A stretch of 12,256 nucleotides of DNA from Desulfonema limicola (lineage in GTDB: Bacteria; Desulfobacterota; Desulfobacteria; Desulfobacterales; DYRC01), in the NCBI GenBank assembly GCA_020718925.1, contig DYRC01000101.1, positions 1-12,256 of the forward strand, written 5' to 3'. Each line of letters opens with the position of its first letter. Position 1 is the first letter of the stretch. Below, piece by piece: positions 1-6,635 of this stretch. The translations under genes were made by a program, and so were the position numbers. Below the pieces are notes generated by a model, which worked only from the letters and a program-made list of their open reading frames with translations, was not told where the DNA came from and did not search any database.

Positions 1-71
1 TATTCGGCAGCCTCTTCGATTTCAAAATATTCTTCGGCGGTGATGAATGTCTTTTGAACTTGCAGCATCAT
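1..71 (-). CDS. Uma2-like (DUF820) family protein, N-terminal fragment cut by the window edge
   Basis: Only the first 23 codons are present; the gene continues past base 1. Two ATG codons stand in tandem at 71 and 68, preceded by AAGGA at 77-81 (5 or 8 bases away), so this is a convincing gene start. The translation begins MMLQVQKTFITAEEYFEIEE and then an Ala-Ala-Glu. The pattern K-T-F-I-T-x-E-E-Y followed by an acidic helix ending A-E-Y resembles the start of Uma2 family proteins, which have a PD-(D/E)XK restriction-endonuclease-like fold, are often present in many copies per genome and have poorly known biological roles. The catalytic region lies outside the window, so the assignment rests on about 20 residues and is tentative. 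The gene is separated from the binding-protein gene behind it by a palindromic repeat and probably has its own transcript. Confidence 0.5.
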   Translation of the reverse strand, partial: MMLQVQKTFITAEEYFEIEEAAE

Positions 72-90
72 TGTTTTCCTTTTTCAGTCT

Positions 91-172
91 GAACCGGGAT
101 TCACAGGATTTACGGATTACCATGATTAAGAAATCCCGCTAATCTTTTAATCCTGAAAATCCCGGTTCTGAC
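91..172. repeat. Imperfect long palindrome of a GGATT-rich dispersed intergenic repeat (copy 1)
   Basis: The arms are 91-110 (GAACCGGGATTCACAGGATT) and 149-168, whose reverse complement matches it at 18 of 20 positions, with a 38-base centre. The left arm carries GGATT at 97, 106 and 114, spaced 8-9 bases apart. Bases 131-172 match 10204-10245 without gaps at 34 of 42 positions, so this is a dispersed element and not a local accident. It fills the gap between the second binding-protein gene and the Uma2-like gene. It could form a strong hairpin in RNA and may end or stabilise the upstream transcript, but there is no clean T-run, so I do not call it a terminator. Confidence 0.75.
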
Positions 173-179
173 AATAAGC

Positions 180-941
180 TTACTTTTTATACTTCTCCAA
201 TGTCTGAGCGACAATTTTTGGGATAGTTCCGTCTTTTTTCATGTCGCTGATTGCCACAGCCAATTTCGGAACCAAATCTTTGTGTTTATTGTGAAGATAT
301 AAAAACATCGGCTTGCTTGCCAGCGGCGGCTCAAGAACATGAATATCCGACATTCCCCCTTTCCTGATGATGTCATACCCCGTTAATCGATCATAGATGA
401 CAATATCTGTTTCGCCTTTCATAAGGGTATTGAACAGATCGGAAGGATTGATAACCTTGATCAGGCTTTTCGTATTTTCCGCATTGATGTTATCATCCAG
501 AATTATCCATCCGATACCCATACCTACCCTGTAAGATTTCAAGCCATTCCATCCGGTCATCGGAACATTCACGTTTTTGCTGAATCCGACAAATTCAAAT
601 GTATGAAATGTTTCGGGAACCTGAATGAGATTGGAATATTTCCATGTGATAATACCGTCTCCTACCCGCATAATATCCCCGTCATAAATCCCCTGATTGG
701 CTTTTTCCAAAGCAGTCTTACCGTCAAGCAGGACTATCTGTATCTTTACGCCTATTTTTGAAAAAGCCTCTTTAACGATCAGATCAATCATCCCTGTCCC
801 TTCCCTATTGGAAAGGGGAGAACCGTGAGAACTTGCAATGACAAGGGTTTCGGCACTCTTCGCCGTGTTCGGCAGCAGATATGAAAACACTGCTGCCATG
901 ATTACAAAAACCGCCATGATTTTGAAAATTGCCGTTTTCAT
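180..941 (-). CDS. Periplasmic substrate-binding protein, family 3 type (second of a tandem pair)
   Basis: Predicted secreted solute-binding protein of 253 residues. The first 30 or so residues are a Sec signal peptide (MKTAIFKIMAVFVIMAAVFS, then a stretch ending A-K-S-A before E-T-L), and the mature part is a single type-II periplasmic binding domain of the amino-acid-binding-like family (SBP_bac_3 style): an opening beta strand E-T-L-V-I-A-S, the EGTGM..DLIVKEAF helix, the DGDI..R segment, the VPE..EFVGF strand and a helical end. I start it at ATG 941 because AAGGAG lies at 951-956 and the signal peptide begins there; the open frame extends to 992 but would overlap the upstream gene. It follows the paralogous gene by 16 bases and is surely cotranscribed with it. 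The ligand cannot be told from sequence. No ABC permease or ATPase is nearby, while a chemoreceptor gene is, so a sensory role is an alternative to transport. Confidence 0.85.
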   Translation of the reverse strand: MKTAIFKIMAVFVIMAAVFSYLLPNTAKSAETLVIASSHGSPLSNREGTGMIDLIVKEAFSKIGVKIQIVLLDGKTALEKANQGIYDGDIMRVGDGIITWKYSNLIQVPETFHTFEFVGFSKNVNVPMTGWNGLKSYRVGMGIGWIILDDNINAENTKSLIKVINPSDLFNTLMKGETDIVIYDRLTGYDIIRKGGMSDIHVLEPPLASKPMFLYLHNKHKDLVPKLAVAISDMKKDGTIPKIVAQTLEKYKK

Positions 942-950
942 GAGCTTGTT

Positions 951-956
951 CTCCTT
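951..956 (-). promoter_or_regulatory. Ribosome binding site that fixes the start of the second binding protein at 941
   Basis: AAGGAG on the minus strand, 9 bases before ATG 941 and immediately after the TAA (958-960) of the preceding gene. It favours 941 over the upstream in-frame ATG at 992, which would lie inside the preceding gene and place 17 charged residues in front of the signal peptide. Confidence 0.8.
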
Positions 957-957
957 T

Positions 958-1713
958 TTACTTTTTATACTTCCCCACTGTTTCAGCAACAATTTTCTGA
1001 ATGGTTCCGTCTTTTTTCATATCTTTAATTGCCGCAGCCAATTTCGGAACCAAATCCTGATGTTTTTTGTTCAGATATAAAAACATGGGTCTGCTGACAA
1101 TCATCGGTTCAAGAGCGCGAATATCGGACGCGCCCATCTCCCTGATCATCTCATATCCCATCAGGCGATTATAAATCACAAGGTCTGCTTCGCCTTTGAC
1201 AAGGGTGTTGAACATATCAAAAGTACTGGCAATCCTGACAACGCTCTTGGTATTATCTTCCCTCACATTGTTATCTGTTTCTACCCATCCTTTGGGGACA
1301 GCGACTCTGTAAGGCTTCAACCCGTCATAGCCGGTCATCGGTACGTTCACGGTTTTTGTAAAAGCAACAAATTCATAATCATAATACGTTTCTGGAACCT
1401 GCACAATGTTGGGAAATTTTTTATTTGCTCCGTCCACCCGGAAAATATCGCCGTCATACATGCCTTTATCCACTTTCTCAAGAGCAGTTGCGCTTGCCGC
1501 AGGAACAATCTGTACTTTCACGCCGATTCTGGAAAACACTTCTTTGACAATCAGATCAGCCATTCCCGTTCCTTCGGGAGTTGAAATAGGGGCTTTGTAG
1601 ATGCTTGCAATGTCAAGGGTTTCGGCACTCTCTGCCGTGTTGAGCAACAGACATGAAAATACTGCTGCGATGATTGCAAAAACCGCCATAGTTCTGAAAT
1701 TTGCTTTTTTCAT
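958..1713 (-). CDS. Periplasmic substrate-binding protein, family 3 type (first of a tandem pair)
   Basis: A 251-residue secreted binding protein and close paralogue of the gene behind it; by eye roughly 60% of residues agree, including EGTGM, DLIVKE, DGDI, VPMTG, FNTL, PMFLYL and DMKKDGTI. A Sec signal peptide (MKKANFRTMAVFAIIAAVFS, then hydrophobic residues to A-E-S-A before E-T-L) exports it to the periplasm. The fold expected is the two-lobed type-II binding protein of the SBP_bac_3 family, which mostly bind amino acids or small organic anions. Most differences between the two copies cluster in the first ligand-facing loop (around residues 36-60) and in the hinge segment after VPMTG, compatible with different ligands, though this is inference. 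AAAGGA at 1724-1729 precedes ATG 1713 by 10 bases. The gene starts 19 bases after the chemoreceptor stop, so the three genes form one transcription unit. Confidence 0.85.
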   Translation of the reverse strand: MKKANFRTMAVFAIIAAVFSCLLLNTAESAETLDIASIYKAPISTPEGTGMADLIVKEVFSRIGVKVQIVPAASATALEKVDKGMYDGDIFRVDGANKKFPNIVQVPETYYDYEFVAFTKTVNVPMTGYDGLKPYRVAVPKGWVETDNNVREDNTKSVVRIASTFDMFNTLVKGEADLVIYNRLMGYEMIREMGASDIRALEPMIVSRPMFLYLNKKHQDLVPKLAAAIKDMKKDGTIQKIVAETVGKYKK

Positions 1714-1732
1714 GGGACATTTTTCCTTTCAA

Positions 1733-2890
1733 TTAATAACGTTCAAACTTCTCATAATGCTCAAAGCCTTCCTCAGACTCACTGTCATTTGAAGACTGTC
1801 TTGCCATCTTTTTCAAAGCTTTTTTCGCGATTGCCTTTCTGCCTTCCTCCGGCTTAGACGCTTTTTTCGCGGCTGTCTTCCTATCTTCTTCTTTTACCGC
1901 CTTATAAATCGAATCAGGAATCGTGAAAAAATCTATCTTGCTTCGGAGTTGTTCCGCCTGCCCTGCCAACTCTTCAGCAGTGGCAACCATTTCTTCTGAT
2001 AAGCCGGAATTTTTCTGAATGATCGTATCCAATTGCTGAACTGCTTTAAAAATCTGTTCCGCGCCTGCGCTTTGTTCATTGCTTGCCGCGCTTATTTCCT
2101 GAACCAGATCCGATGTTTTCTGAATACCGGGGATGAAATTTGACAATATCTGCCCCGCATTTTCCGAAATTCTCACACAGGTTTGGGACAGCTTGATAAT
2201 CTCGTTTGCCGCATTCTGAGATTTTTCAGACAGCTTGCGAACCTCAGCCGCCACCACCGCAAATCCTTTCCCGTATTCTCCGGCACGGGCAGCTTCAATT
2301 GCCGCATTCAATGCCAGCAGATTTGTCTGACGGGCAATTTCTTCGATAAACGAAACTTTCTGTGCAATCGCTTTCATAGCTTCTATGGTTTCAGTAACCG
2401 CCCTGCCGCCTTCACGCGCATCCTGAGCGGATTTCAATGCGATTTTTTCGGTCTCAGAGGCATTGTCGGCATTCTGTTTTATGGTTGACAGCATTTCATT
2501 CATGGATGATGACACTTCTTCTGCCGCCGCCGCCTGTTCGGAATAGCCTTGAGAAACATTTTCCAGACTGGACGTCATCTGCTGGCTGGCAATCGCTACA
2601 TTATCCGCAGCAGATATGGTTTCGGAAACGATTTCAGATAATTTCTGTATCATCCGGGAAAGAGAATTTCCAAGCCCGTCTTTGTCTGACAGCACTTTTA
2701 TATGTACACTCAGGTCTCCGTCAGAGATTTGTTCCACCATCAGAGCGCGTTCTTTTGCCACATCCACCATCAGCGCAAGCGATTTTCCAAGTTCATCTTT
2801 GTCTGAAAGAACTTTCATAGCAATGCCCAGATCGCCATCCGCAAACTGCCTGACCATCAGCGCCCGTTCCCGCGCCACTTCTGCCATCAT
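1733..2890 (-). CDS. Chemoreceptor fragment 3: last two HAMP-like repeats and the signalling domain
   Basis: This frame lies in the same phase as the fragment before it and is separated from it only by the in-frame TGA. Residues 1-80 hold the end of the third HAMP-like repeat, all of the fourth and the recognisable part of the fifth. About 85-325 is the MCP signalling coiled coil, whose hairpin tip at about 184-222 contains EIARQTNLLALNAAIEAARA followed by GE and the GFAVVA..EVRKL motif that contacts CheA and CheW. The two long arms contain glutamate- and glutamine-rich heptads expected of methylation sites. A Lys/Ala-rich tail ends in an acidic stretch and F-E-H-Y-E-K-F-E-R-Y; an acidic tail with aromatic terminus may be a docking tail for the adaptation enzymes, which is inference. 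No good ribosome site precedes ATG 2890, so independent translation is doubtful. Confidence 0.7.
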   Translation of the reverse strand: MMAEVARERALMVRQFADGDLGIAMKVLSDKDELGKSLALMVDVAKERALMVEQISDGDLSVHIKVLSDKDGLGNSLSRMIQKLSEIVSETISAADNVAIASQQMTSSLENVSQGYSEQAAAAEEVSSSMNEMLSTIKQNADNASETEKIALKSAQDAREGGRAVTETIEAMKAIAQKVSFIEEIARQTNLLALNAAIEAARAGEYGKGFAVVAAEVRKLSEKSQNAANEIIKLSQTCVRISENAGQILSNFIPGIQKTSDLVQEISAASNEQSAGAEQIFKAVQQLDTIIQKNSGLSEEMVATAEELAGQAEQLRSKIDFFTIPDSIYKAVKEEDRKTAAKKASKPEEGRKAIAKKALKKMARQSSNDSESEEGFEHYEKFERY

Positions 2891-3187
2891 TGCAAGCGAT
2901 TTTCAAAGAACATCCTTATCTGAAAGCGCTTTCATATTCACGCTCAGATCGCCGCAGGCTATCCGTTCTACCAGCAATGCGCGTTCCCGTGCCACATCAA
3001 CCATCACAGACAAAGATTTCCCGAGAATATCTGCTTCGGAAAGCACTTTCATGTTTACCGTAGAATCGCCGTAGGCAAATTGTTTCACCATCTGCGCCCG
3101 TTCCTGTGCCACTTCCGTCATCAGCAACAGAGATTGCCCTAAAATATCTTTATCTGAAAGAACCTCCGGCTTTACCGTTAAGTCTCC
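2641..3187 (-). repeat. Five tandem 117-bp repeats encoding 39-residue HAMP-like units
   Basis: Each unit starts G-D-L/S-x-V, then K-V-L-S-D-K-D-x-L-G-x-S-L and M-x-x-V-A-x-E-R-A-x-M-V-x-Q. The glycine codons that open the first and last units lie at 3187 and 2719, exactly 4 x 117 bases apart, and the shared TCTGA/TCGGA mark recurs at 2685, 2802, 2919, 3036 and 3153. The fifth unit fades into the signalling domain at about 2641. The preceding region (following the second membrane helix) is a more ordinary HAMP with the D-E-I-G-D-L motif. Arrays of consecutive HAMP domains are known as poly-HAMP; here the period is shorter than a normal HAMP of about 50 residues and the DNA is still similar, which points to recent expansion by duplication. 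Confidence 0.85.
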
Positions 3188-3598
3188 ATCCGCGATTTGT
3201 TTGACAATTCCGGCTCTGTTTTGCAGGATTCCGACCATATCCTTCATATTTTCCAAAAGATCGCCGATTTCATCTTTTCTGTCTATCCGAATATCATCCG
3301 TCAGATTGCCGCCGGCTACTGATTTCGTAACTTTTACCGCTTTGAGGATTCCGTTTCGGATACTTTTCACGATGAATAATGCAATAAAAAATCCCATGAA
3401 AAGCGCAAAAAATCCGATAAAAATAATAAGGCGGATGTTGCTTTTGTTGGATGCTGCCAGTTGCAAGCCCAGATTATCCTGATCTGACTTGACGCCAAGA
3501 TTGATCTCTTCCGCTTTTCTGCCAATCTCATCGCCGATGATTGGCATTGCTTTCTCTGATCCGGCTCCGATCTTCAATAATTTTAACTGTCTCATCAA
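2903..3598 (-). CDS. Chemoreceptor fragment 2: second membrane helix, canonical HAMP and first HAMP-like repeats
   Basis: The in-phase part runs from the frameshift near 3540 to the TGA at 2903; the nominal ATG at 3598 is only an open-frame artefact lying in the overlap with fragment 1, and residues before about 20 are not receptor sequence. The piece holds the end of the periplasmic bundle (PIIGDEIGRKAEEI, ...KSDQDNLG), the second membrane helix at about 55-80 (very hydrophobic, LIIFIGFFALFMGFFIALFI), a HAMP domain around 82-135 (G-G-N-L-T-D-D, D-E-I-G-D-L-L) and two full HAMP-like repeats plus the beginning of the third. It is not expected to work by itself, because it lacks both the sensor start and the signalling tip. 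Confidence 0.65.
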   Translation of the reverse strand: MMRQLKLLKIGAGSEKAMPIIGDEIGRKAEEINLGVKSDQDNLGLQLAASNKSNIRLIIFIGFFALFMGFFIALFIVKSIRNGILKAVKVTKSVAGGNLTDDIRIDRKDEIGDLLENMKDMVGILQNRAGIVKQIADGDLTVKPEVLSDKDILGQSLLLMTEVAQERAQMVKQFAYGDSTVNMKVLSEADILGKSLSVMVDVARERALLVERIACGDLSVNMKALSDKDVL

Positions 3599-4322
3599 AA
3601 GTCTTGATATAGACCTCGCTATCTTCTGATGCGGATTTCAGCAGCTTCAGCCGGGTCGGATGTTCTGTGAACTTGAGCAATCTTCTCAGATTTTCCTGAA
3701 GACCTGCAAACTCGGCATGTACGCGTTCCTTATCAGAATTTTCATTCGTATAAAGAAATTCGGAGACATACAGCCGAACCAGCAGGAGTTGGCGCAGGGC
3801 AAGGCTTGAATAATAATTGCCGTCCATATCGTCATCCTGTTTGGCAGACAACATCATATCGGTCAGTCCTTTTTCCATCGCTGCCCCACTGACTTTGATG
3901 ATATCTTCAACCTTTTTGTTCTGCGCCTTTGTAAATTCAACGATTTTTTCAGCATTATCATTATAATGTCTCATGTCTTTATCAACTTCGGCAACAATGG
4001 CAGCCCGCTTGGATTCTTTAATCTGTCCCTTTGCCTGTTTGATAAAGCCGTCCGTTCTTTCCCAAGATTCTTTATACTGCTGATATGCGGCATCATTGCC
4101 TCTGATAAGAAAATTTCTGAGATTTGATCGCACTGTCAGATAATTTATCTGGAGCTGTCCTGATATATCCGTATCGCGGACAAGGTTCTGATAGCCGGAA
4201 AGTCCGGTGCCTAAACGATTGAACCCGCTCCATGCAACAATAGATACGATAATCAGAGAAATGATCAGCAATGCGAAACCTGCCGCAATTTTTACAGATA
4301 AACTTCTTATTTTCTTTAACAT
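3528..4322 (-). CDS. Chemoreceptor fragment 1: first membrane helix and periplasmic sensor
   Basis: Starts with MLKKIRSLSVKIAAGFALLI; the hydrophobic segment 11-32 is the first membrane helix and signal anchor. Residues about 33-250 are entirely helical in character, with R-x-x-L-x-x-F-L-I-R-G-N-D in the first helices, as in small-molecule-binding four-helix or double four-helix bundle sensors. A strong ribosome site, AGGAGG, stands five bases before ATG 4322, so this is the true beginning of the receptor. The last residues after about S-N-A (N-H-R-R) come from the wrong frame after the +1 shift. The next gene upstream (4395-5558) ends 72 bases before the start, so a promoter for the chemotaxis unit may lie in 4323-4394; I see no clear -35/-10 pair there. 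Confidence 0.7.
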   Translation of the reverse strand: MLKKIRSLSVKIAAGFALLIISLIIVSIVAWSGFNRLGTGLSGYQNLVRDTDISGQLQINYLTVRSNLRNFLIRGNDAAYQQYKESWERTDGFIKQAKGQIKESKRAAIVAEVDKDMRHYNDNAEKIVEFTKAQNKKVEDIIKVSGAAMEKGLTDMMLSAKQDDDMDGNYYSSLALRQLLLVRLYVSEFLYTNENSDKERVHAEFAGLQENLRRLLKFTEHPTRLKLLKSASEDSEVYIKTFDETVKIIEDRSRIRESNANHRR

Positions 4323-4394
4323 TTTTCCTCCTAAAAACAGAAACCTGAACGCTTAACAACCAATGTCACTAAGCTTGGCATTCGGTGGTAAAAG

Positions 4395-5558
4395 CTAAAC
4401 CGCAACCGCATATCTGTCGGTTAGGAAAAACTCCAACACTTCTTTTACCGTGCGAATCTGATTTCCGAAAGGCAGCAGTTCCGATCCTCTGAAAAACAAG
4501 CCTTTTTCAATATCTCCGCGCTGTGCGGCTGCCAGATGTGTTTCAATGCAGAACTGTCCTGCTGCCGAATTGCCGGTCTTAAATCCGCAATGTGTCAGAC
4601 ATTCCAGATTGCGGGCGCATCTTGCCACATCAGGATCAGCTTTGGCACGCATATCTTTTTCAGAAGACAGATACCGTTTCAGCCAAGGCGTCAATACTGC
4701 CCGCGCCGGAAGACCTGCCGCGCTCATAAACGTAACAATGTCATCAGATGTGGCTTCAGCCAGCACACGCTTGAAATTGGGATGCGCGTCGCATTCCTCG
4801 GTTACGGCAAAAGGCGTTCCGATCTGCGCCGCGCTTGCGCCCATCGCAAACATGTCTTTCAACTTTTCAAACGAATTGATTCCGCCTGCCGGAATCAGCG
4901 GGATGCTGTTGACCGCCAGCCCCAATTCTTTGAAAACGCCCCGTATCGCTTCCAATACATGGGAAAAATCAAATTTGGAATCATTGACCTCTTCCATACG
5001 GGTAGCGCCCAGATGTCCTCCGGCATACCGGGGATGTTCAATCACAATCGCATCCGGCAGACGGTTTTTACGCATCCATTTTTTCAACACAGCGCGTACG
5101 CCCCGCTCCTCAGATAAAATCGGAATCAGCGAAACATCATCAAAATCACGCACCAGATCAGGCAGATCAAACGGCAGCCCTGCGCCCATAATAATCGCAT
5201 TTGCCCCACTGATGCACGCCTGACGCACCAAATCCGCATAATGTTTCAACGCCTTCATCACGTTGACGGCTATGAATCCGGCAGTATCGCAGATGTCCCG
5301 TGCGGCTTTGATTTCTCTGTCCAAAGCTTCAAGATTGCTTTCAGCCAGCTTGTCATGGTCCCGGCAATCGCGGGTGCGCTCCATAATGTCCGGATGAAGC
5401 CTTCGCAGCTCCACGCTGGCAATTGTGCCGACCGCGCCTTCTTTGGCGACTGCTCCAGCCAGACTATGCGCGGAAATTCCTATGCCCATGCCGCCCTGAA
5501 TAATCGGCAGCAGCGAGCGTCCCTTTAAATTCAACAATGGAAAAAAAGATTCAATCAT
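4395..5558 (-). CDS. NAD(P)H-dependent flavin oxidoreductase, YrpB / nitronate monooxygenase family
   Basis: A 387-residue cytosolic FMN-binding TIM-barrel enzyme. Family marks in order: QGGMG at 21-25 at the end of the first strand, a G-A-N-A-I-I-M-G-A-G-L-P strand at about 118-129, AGGHLGA at 179-185 with the histidine that acts as base in nitronate monooxygenases, PAGGI at 223-227 and the phosphate-binding MGASAAQIGTPF at 239-250. Members either oxidise alkyl nitronates or, in the FabK branch, reduce enoyl-ACP; sequence alone does not decide the substrate. The C-terminal part carries C314, C320, C324 and C337 (C-x5-C-x3-C-x12-C), ending F-C-I-E-T-H-L-A-A-A-Q-R-G-D, an extension I associate with anaerobe homologues; it could hold a metal or Fe-S centre. 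AAGGT about 8 bases before ATG 5558 is a moderate ribosome site. It stands alone between the ion transporter group and the chemotaxis unit, with 117 bases upstream that may hold its promoter. Confidence 0.88.
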   Translation of the reverse strand: MIESFFPLLNLKGRSLLPIIQGGMGIGISAHSLAGAVAKEGAVGTIASVELRRLHPDIMERTRDCRDHDKLAESNLEALDREIKAARDICDTAGFIAVNVMKALKHYADLVRQACISGANAIIMGAGLPFDLPDLVRDFDDVSLIPILSEERGVRAVLKKWMRKNRLPDAIVIEHPRYAGGHLGATRMEEVNDSKFDFSHVLEAIRGVFKELGLAVNSIPLIPAGGINSFEKLKDMFAMGASAAQIGTPFAVTEECDAHPNFKRVLAEATSDDIVTFMSAAGLPARAVLTPWLKRYLSSEKDMRAKADPDVARCARNLECLTHCGFKTGNSAAGQFCIETHLAAAQRGDIEKGLFFRGSELLPFGNQIRTVKEVLEFFLTDRYAVAV

Positions 5559-5675
5559 CTCATTACCTTACTTTCTACGCGTATATCCAAAACCGGAATA
5601 TTTCTTACCGGGATTTTACATAAAAGCTTCCAAAGCTTCCTGATTGACATGACTATCTAAAAAAAACAAGTTGAT

Positions 5676-6614
5676 TTAAAAAAACTTCCGTTTGATAAGA
5701 AAGACGACTCCCACCGCAGACAATAAAAAAGATATGCCCATAACCAACGGAAATGCGTATGAAGCTTCCTGAAACGGCAATCGGATATTCATTCCGTAAA
5801 TTCCCGCCACCAGATTCGGCAGCATCAGAATAATCGTAAAAGCAGTCAGAAATTTCATAGCAACATTCAGATTGTTTGAAATAATCGAAGCAAATGCGCC
5901 CATCATGCCGCTTAAAATAGAACTGTAAATATTTGCCATTTCAATTGCCTGACGGGTTTCCACGATAACATCTTCCAAAAGCTCCGCATCATCTGCCGAT
6001 ATTTTCAGCAGTTTTGATCCGGCAAGCCGCCCCATCATAATTTCATTGGCTTTCAGCGATGTTGTAAAATACACCAGACTTTCCTCAAGATGTAATAATC
6101 TTATAAGCTCTTGATTTTTCATTGATTTATGAAGTTCATCTTCTATTGATCTTGTCGTATAATTAATTGCTCTCAGATATTTGAGAAAATGCAATGCGGT
6201 TTTGAAAAAAATCTGGAACATAAATCGCTCTCTGTTTTCCGTAGAAAATCTGGTGCGCCTGAGTTTGGCATTGATAAAATCGGAAATAATATCCGTATGC
6301 ACAGCACACACTGTAACCATCAACTCCGGCATGAGAATAATGCCGAGCGGCAGAGTGGTGAACGGTTTTTCGTCTTTATCCGGGTCAAGATATGGAATTC
6401 TCAGAACAATCAGAATAAAATCATCTTCGATTTCGATTCTTGCCCGCTCATCAACATCCAGCGGATCAGTCAGAAAATCCAATGGAATACCTGTTCTCTG
6501 CGCCAGATCATCCAATTCTCCGTTTTCGGGACGAACCAGATTGATCCAGCATCCTGCGTCAATTTCGGACACTTCCTTTAACCCGTCCGGCGTGGTTTTG
6601 AAAATCTGAATCAT
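5676..6614 (-). CDS. corA: CorA-family magnesium/divalent cation channel
   Basis: A 312-residue member of the CorA family, homopentameric inner-membrane channels that take up Mg2+ (some members Co2+, Ni2+ or Zn2+). The first 240 or so residues form the cytoplasmic alpha/beta and long-helix funnel. The two membrane helices sit at the very C terminus: about 250-271 ends at the signature Y-G-M-N (GMN at 274-276), which forms the periplasmic selectivity loop, and the last helix runs to a basic end K-R-K-F-F that faces the cytoplasm. The length is normal for the family. GAGG lies 7 bases before ATG 6614, and the gene begins 21 bases after the Nramp-type transporter, so both are cotranscribed. Context beside an MgtE-type sensor supports magnesium as substrate. 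Branches of the family with this divergent loop after GMN could export instead; the direction is not settled by sequence. Confidence 0.9.
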   Translation of the reverse strand: MIQIFKTTPDGLKEVSEIDAGCWINLVRPENGELDDLAQRTGIPLDFLTDPLDVDERARIEIEDDFILIVLRIPYLDPDKDEKPFTTLPLGIILMPELMVTVCAVHTDIISDFINAKLRRTRFSTENRERFMFQIFFKTALHFLKYLRAINYTTRSIEDELHKSMKNQELIRLLHLEESLVYFTTSLKANEIMMGRLAGSKLLKISADDAELLEDVIVETRQAIEMANIYSSILSGMMGAFASIISNNLNVAMKFLTAFTIILMLPNLVAGIYGMNIRLPFQEASYAFPLVMGISFLLSAVGVVFLIKRKFF

Positions 6615-6635
6615 AATGCTGCCTCTTATGTGAAT

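Larger units (their letters stand above)
1733..4322 (-). pseudogene. Methyl-accepting chemotaxis protein with stacked HAMP repeats, broken by a +1 frameshift and an in-frame TGA
   Basis: If the two lesions are undone, this is one receptor of about 862 residues: an N-terminal membrane helix, a periplasmic helical sensor of roughly 250 residues (its length suggests a bimodular helical bundle of HBM type), a second membrane helix, a HAMP domain, five further HAMP-like repeats, and a cytoplasmic signalling domain with the conserved CheA/CheW-binding tip. Lesion one lies near 3535-3550: frame one runs on through S-R-I-R-E-S-N-A, and the frame that continues with P-I-I-G-D-E-I-G-R-K is one base further on, i.e. 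one extra base. Lesion two is TGA at 2903-2905 inside CTT TGA AAA TCG CTT, where the sister repeat reads CTT GGA AAA TCG CTT, so a single G-to-T change turned a glycine into a stop. The start has AGGAGG five bases before ATG 4322. Two independent lesions suggest decay, but assembly error cannot be excluded. Confidence 0.8.

Noticed and set aside
91..172. Reading the GGATT repeats as a CRISPR array
   Set aside because: The units are too short, degenerate and without unique spacers, and no cas gene is present.
2903..2905. In-frame TGA as selenocysteine or as a reassigned glycine codon
   Set aside because: TGA serves as the genuine stop of the toxin, antitoxin and NTPase genes, no selenocysteine hairpin was recognised, and the position is a glycine in sister repeats; simple mutation is the easier explanation.
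2437..3074. Overlapping plus-strand open frames opposite the chemoreceptor repeats
   Set aside because: Their apparent internal repetition merely mirrors the 117-bp repeats of the minus-strand gene.
4340..4392. Hairpin-like sequence after the flavin oxidoreductase as a terminator
   Set aside because: The stem is short with a bulge (CCGAATG against CATTGG), the loop is long and no T-run follows on the minus strand.
4546..5223. Long plus-strand open frame (225 codons) opposite the flavin oxidoreductase, plus another at 4536-5117
   Set aside because: They lie wholly antisense to a gene with clear family motifs, show low-complexity Ser/Arg/Pro-rich translation and resemble no family.
5644..5649. 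TTGACA on the plus strand as a -35 box
   Set aside because: No plus-strand gene follows, and no matching -10 is convincing; probably chance.
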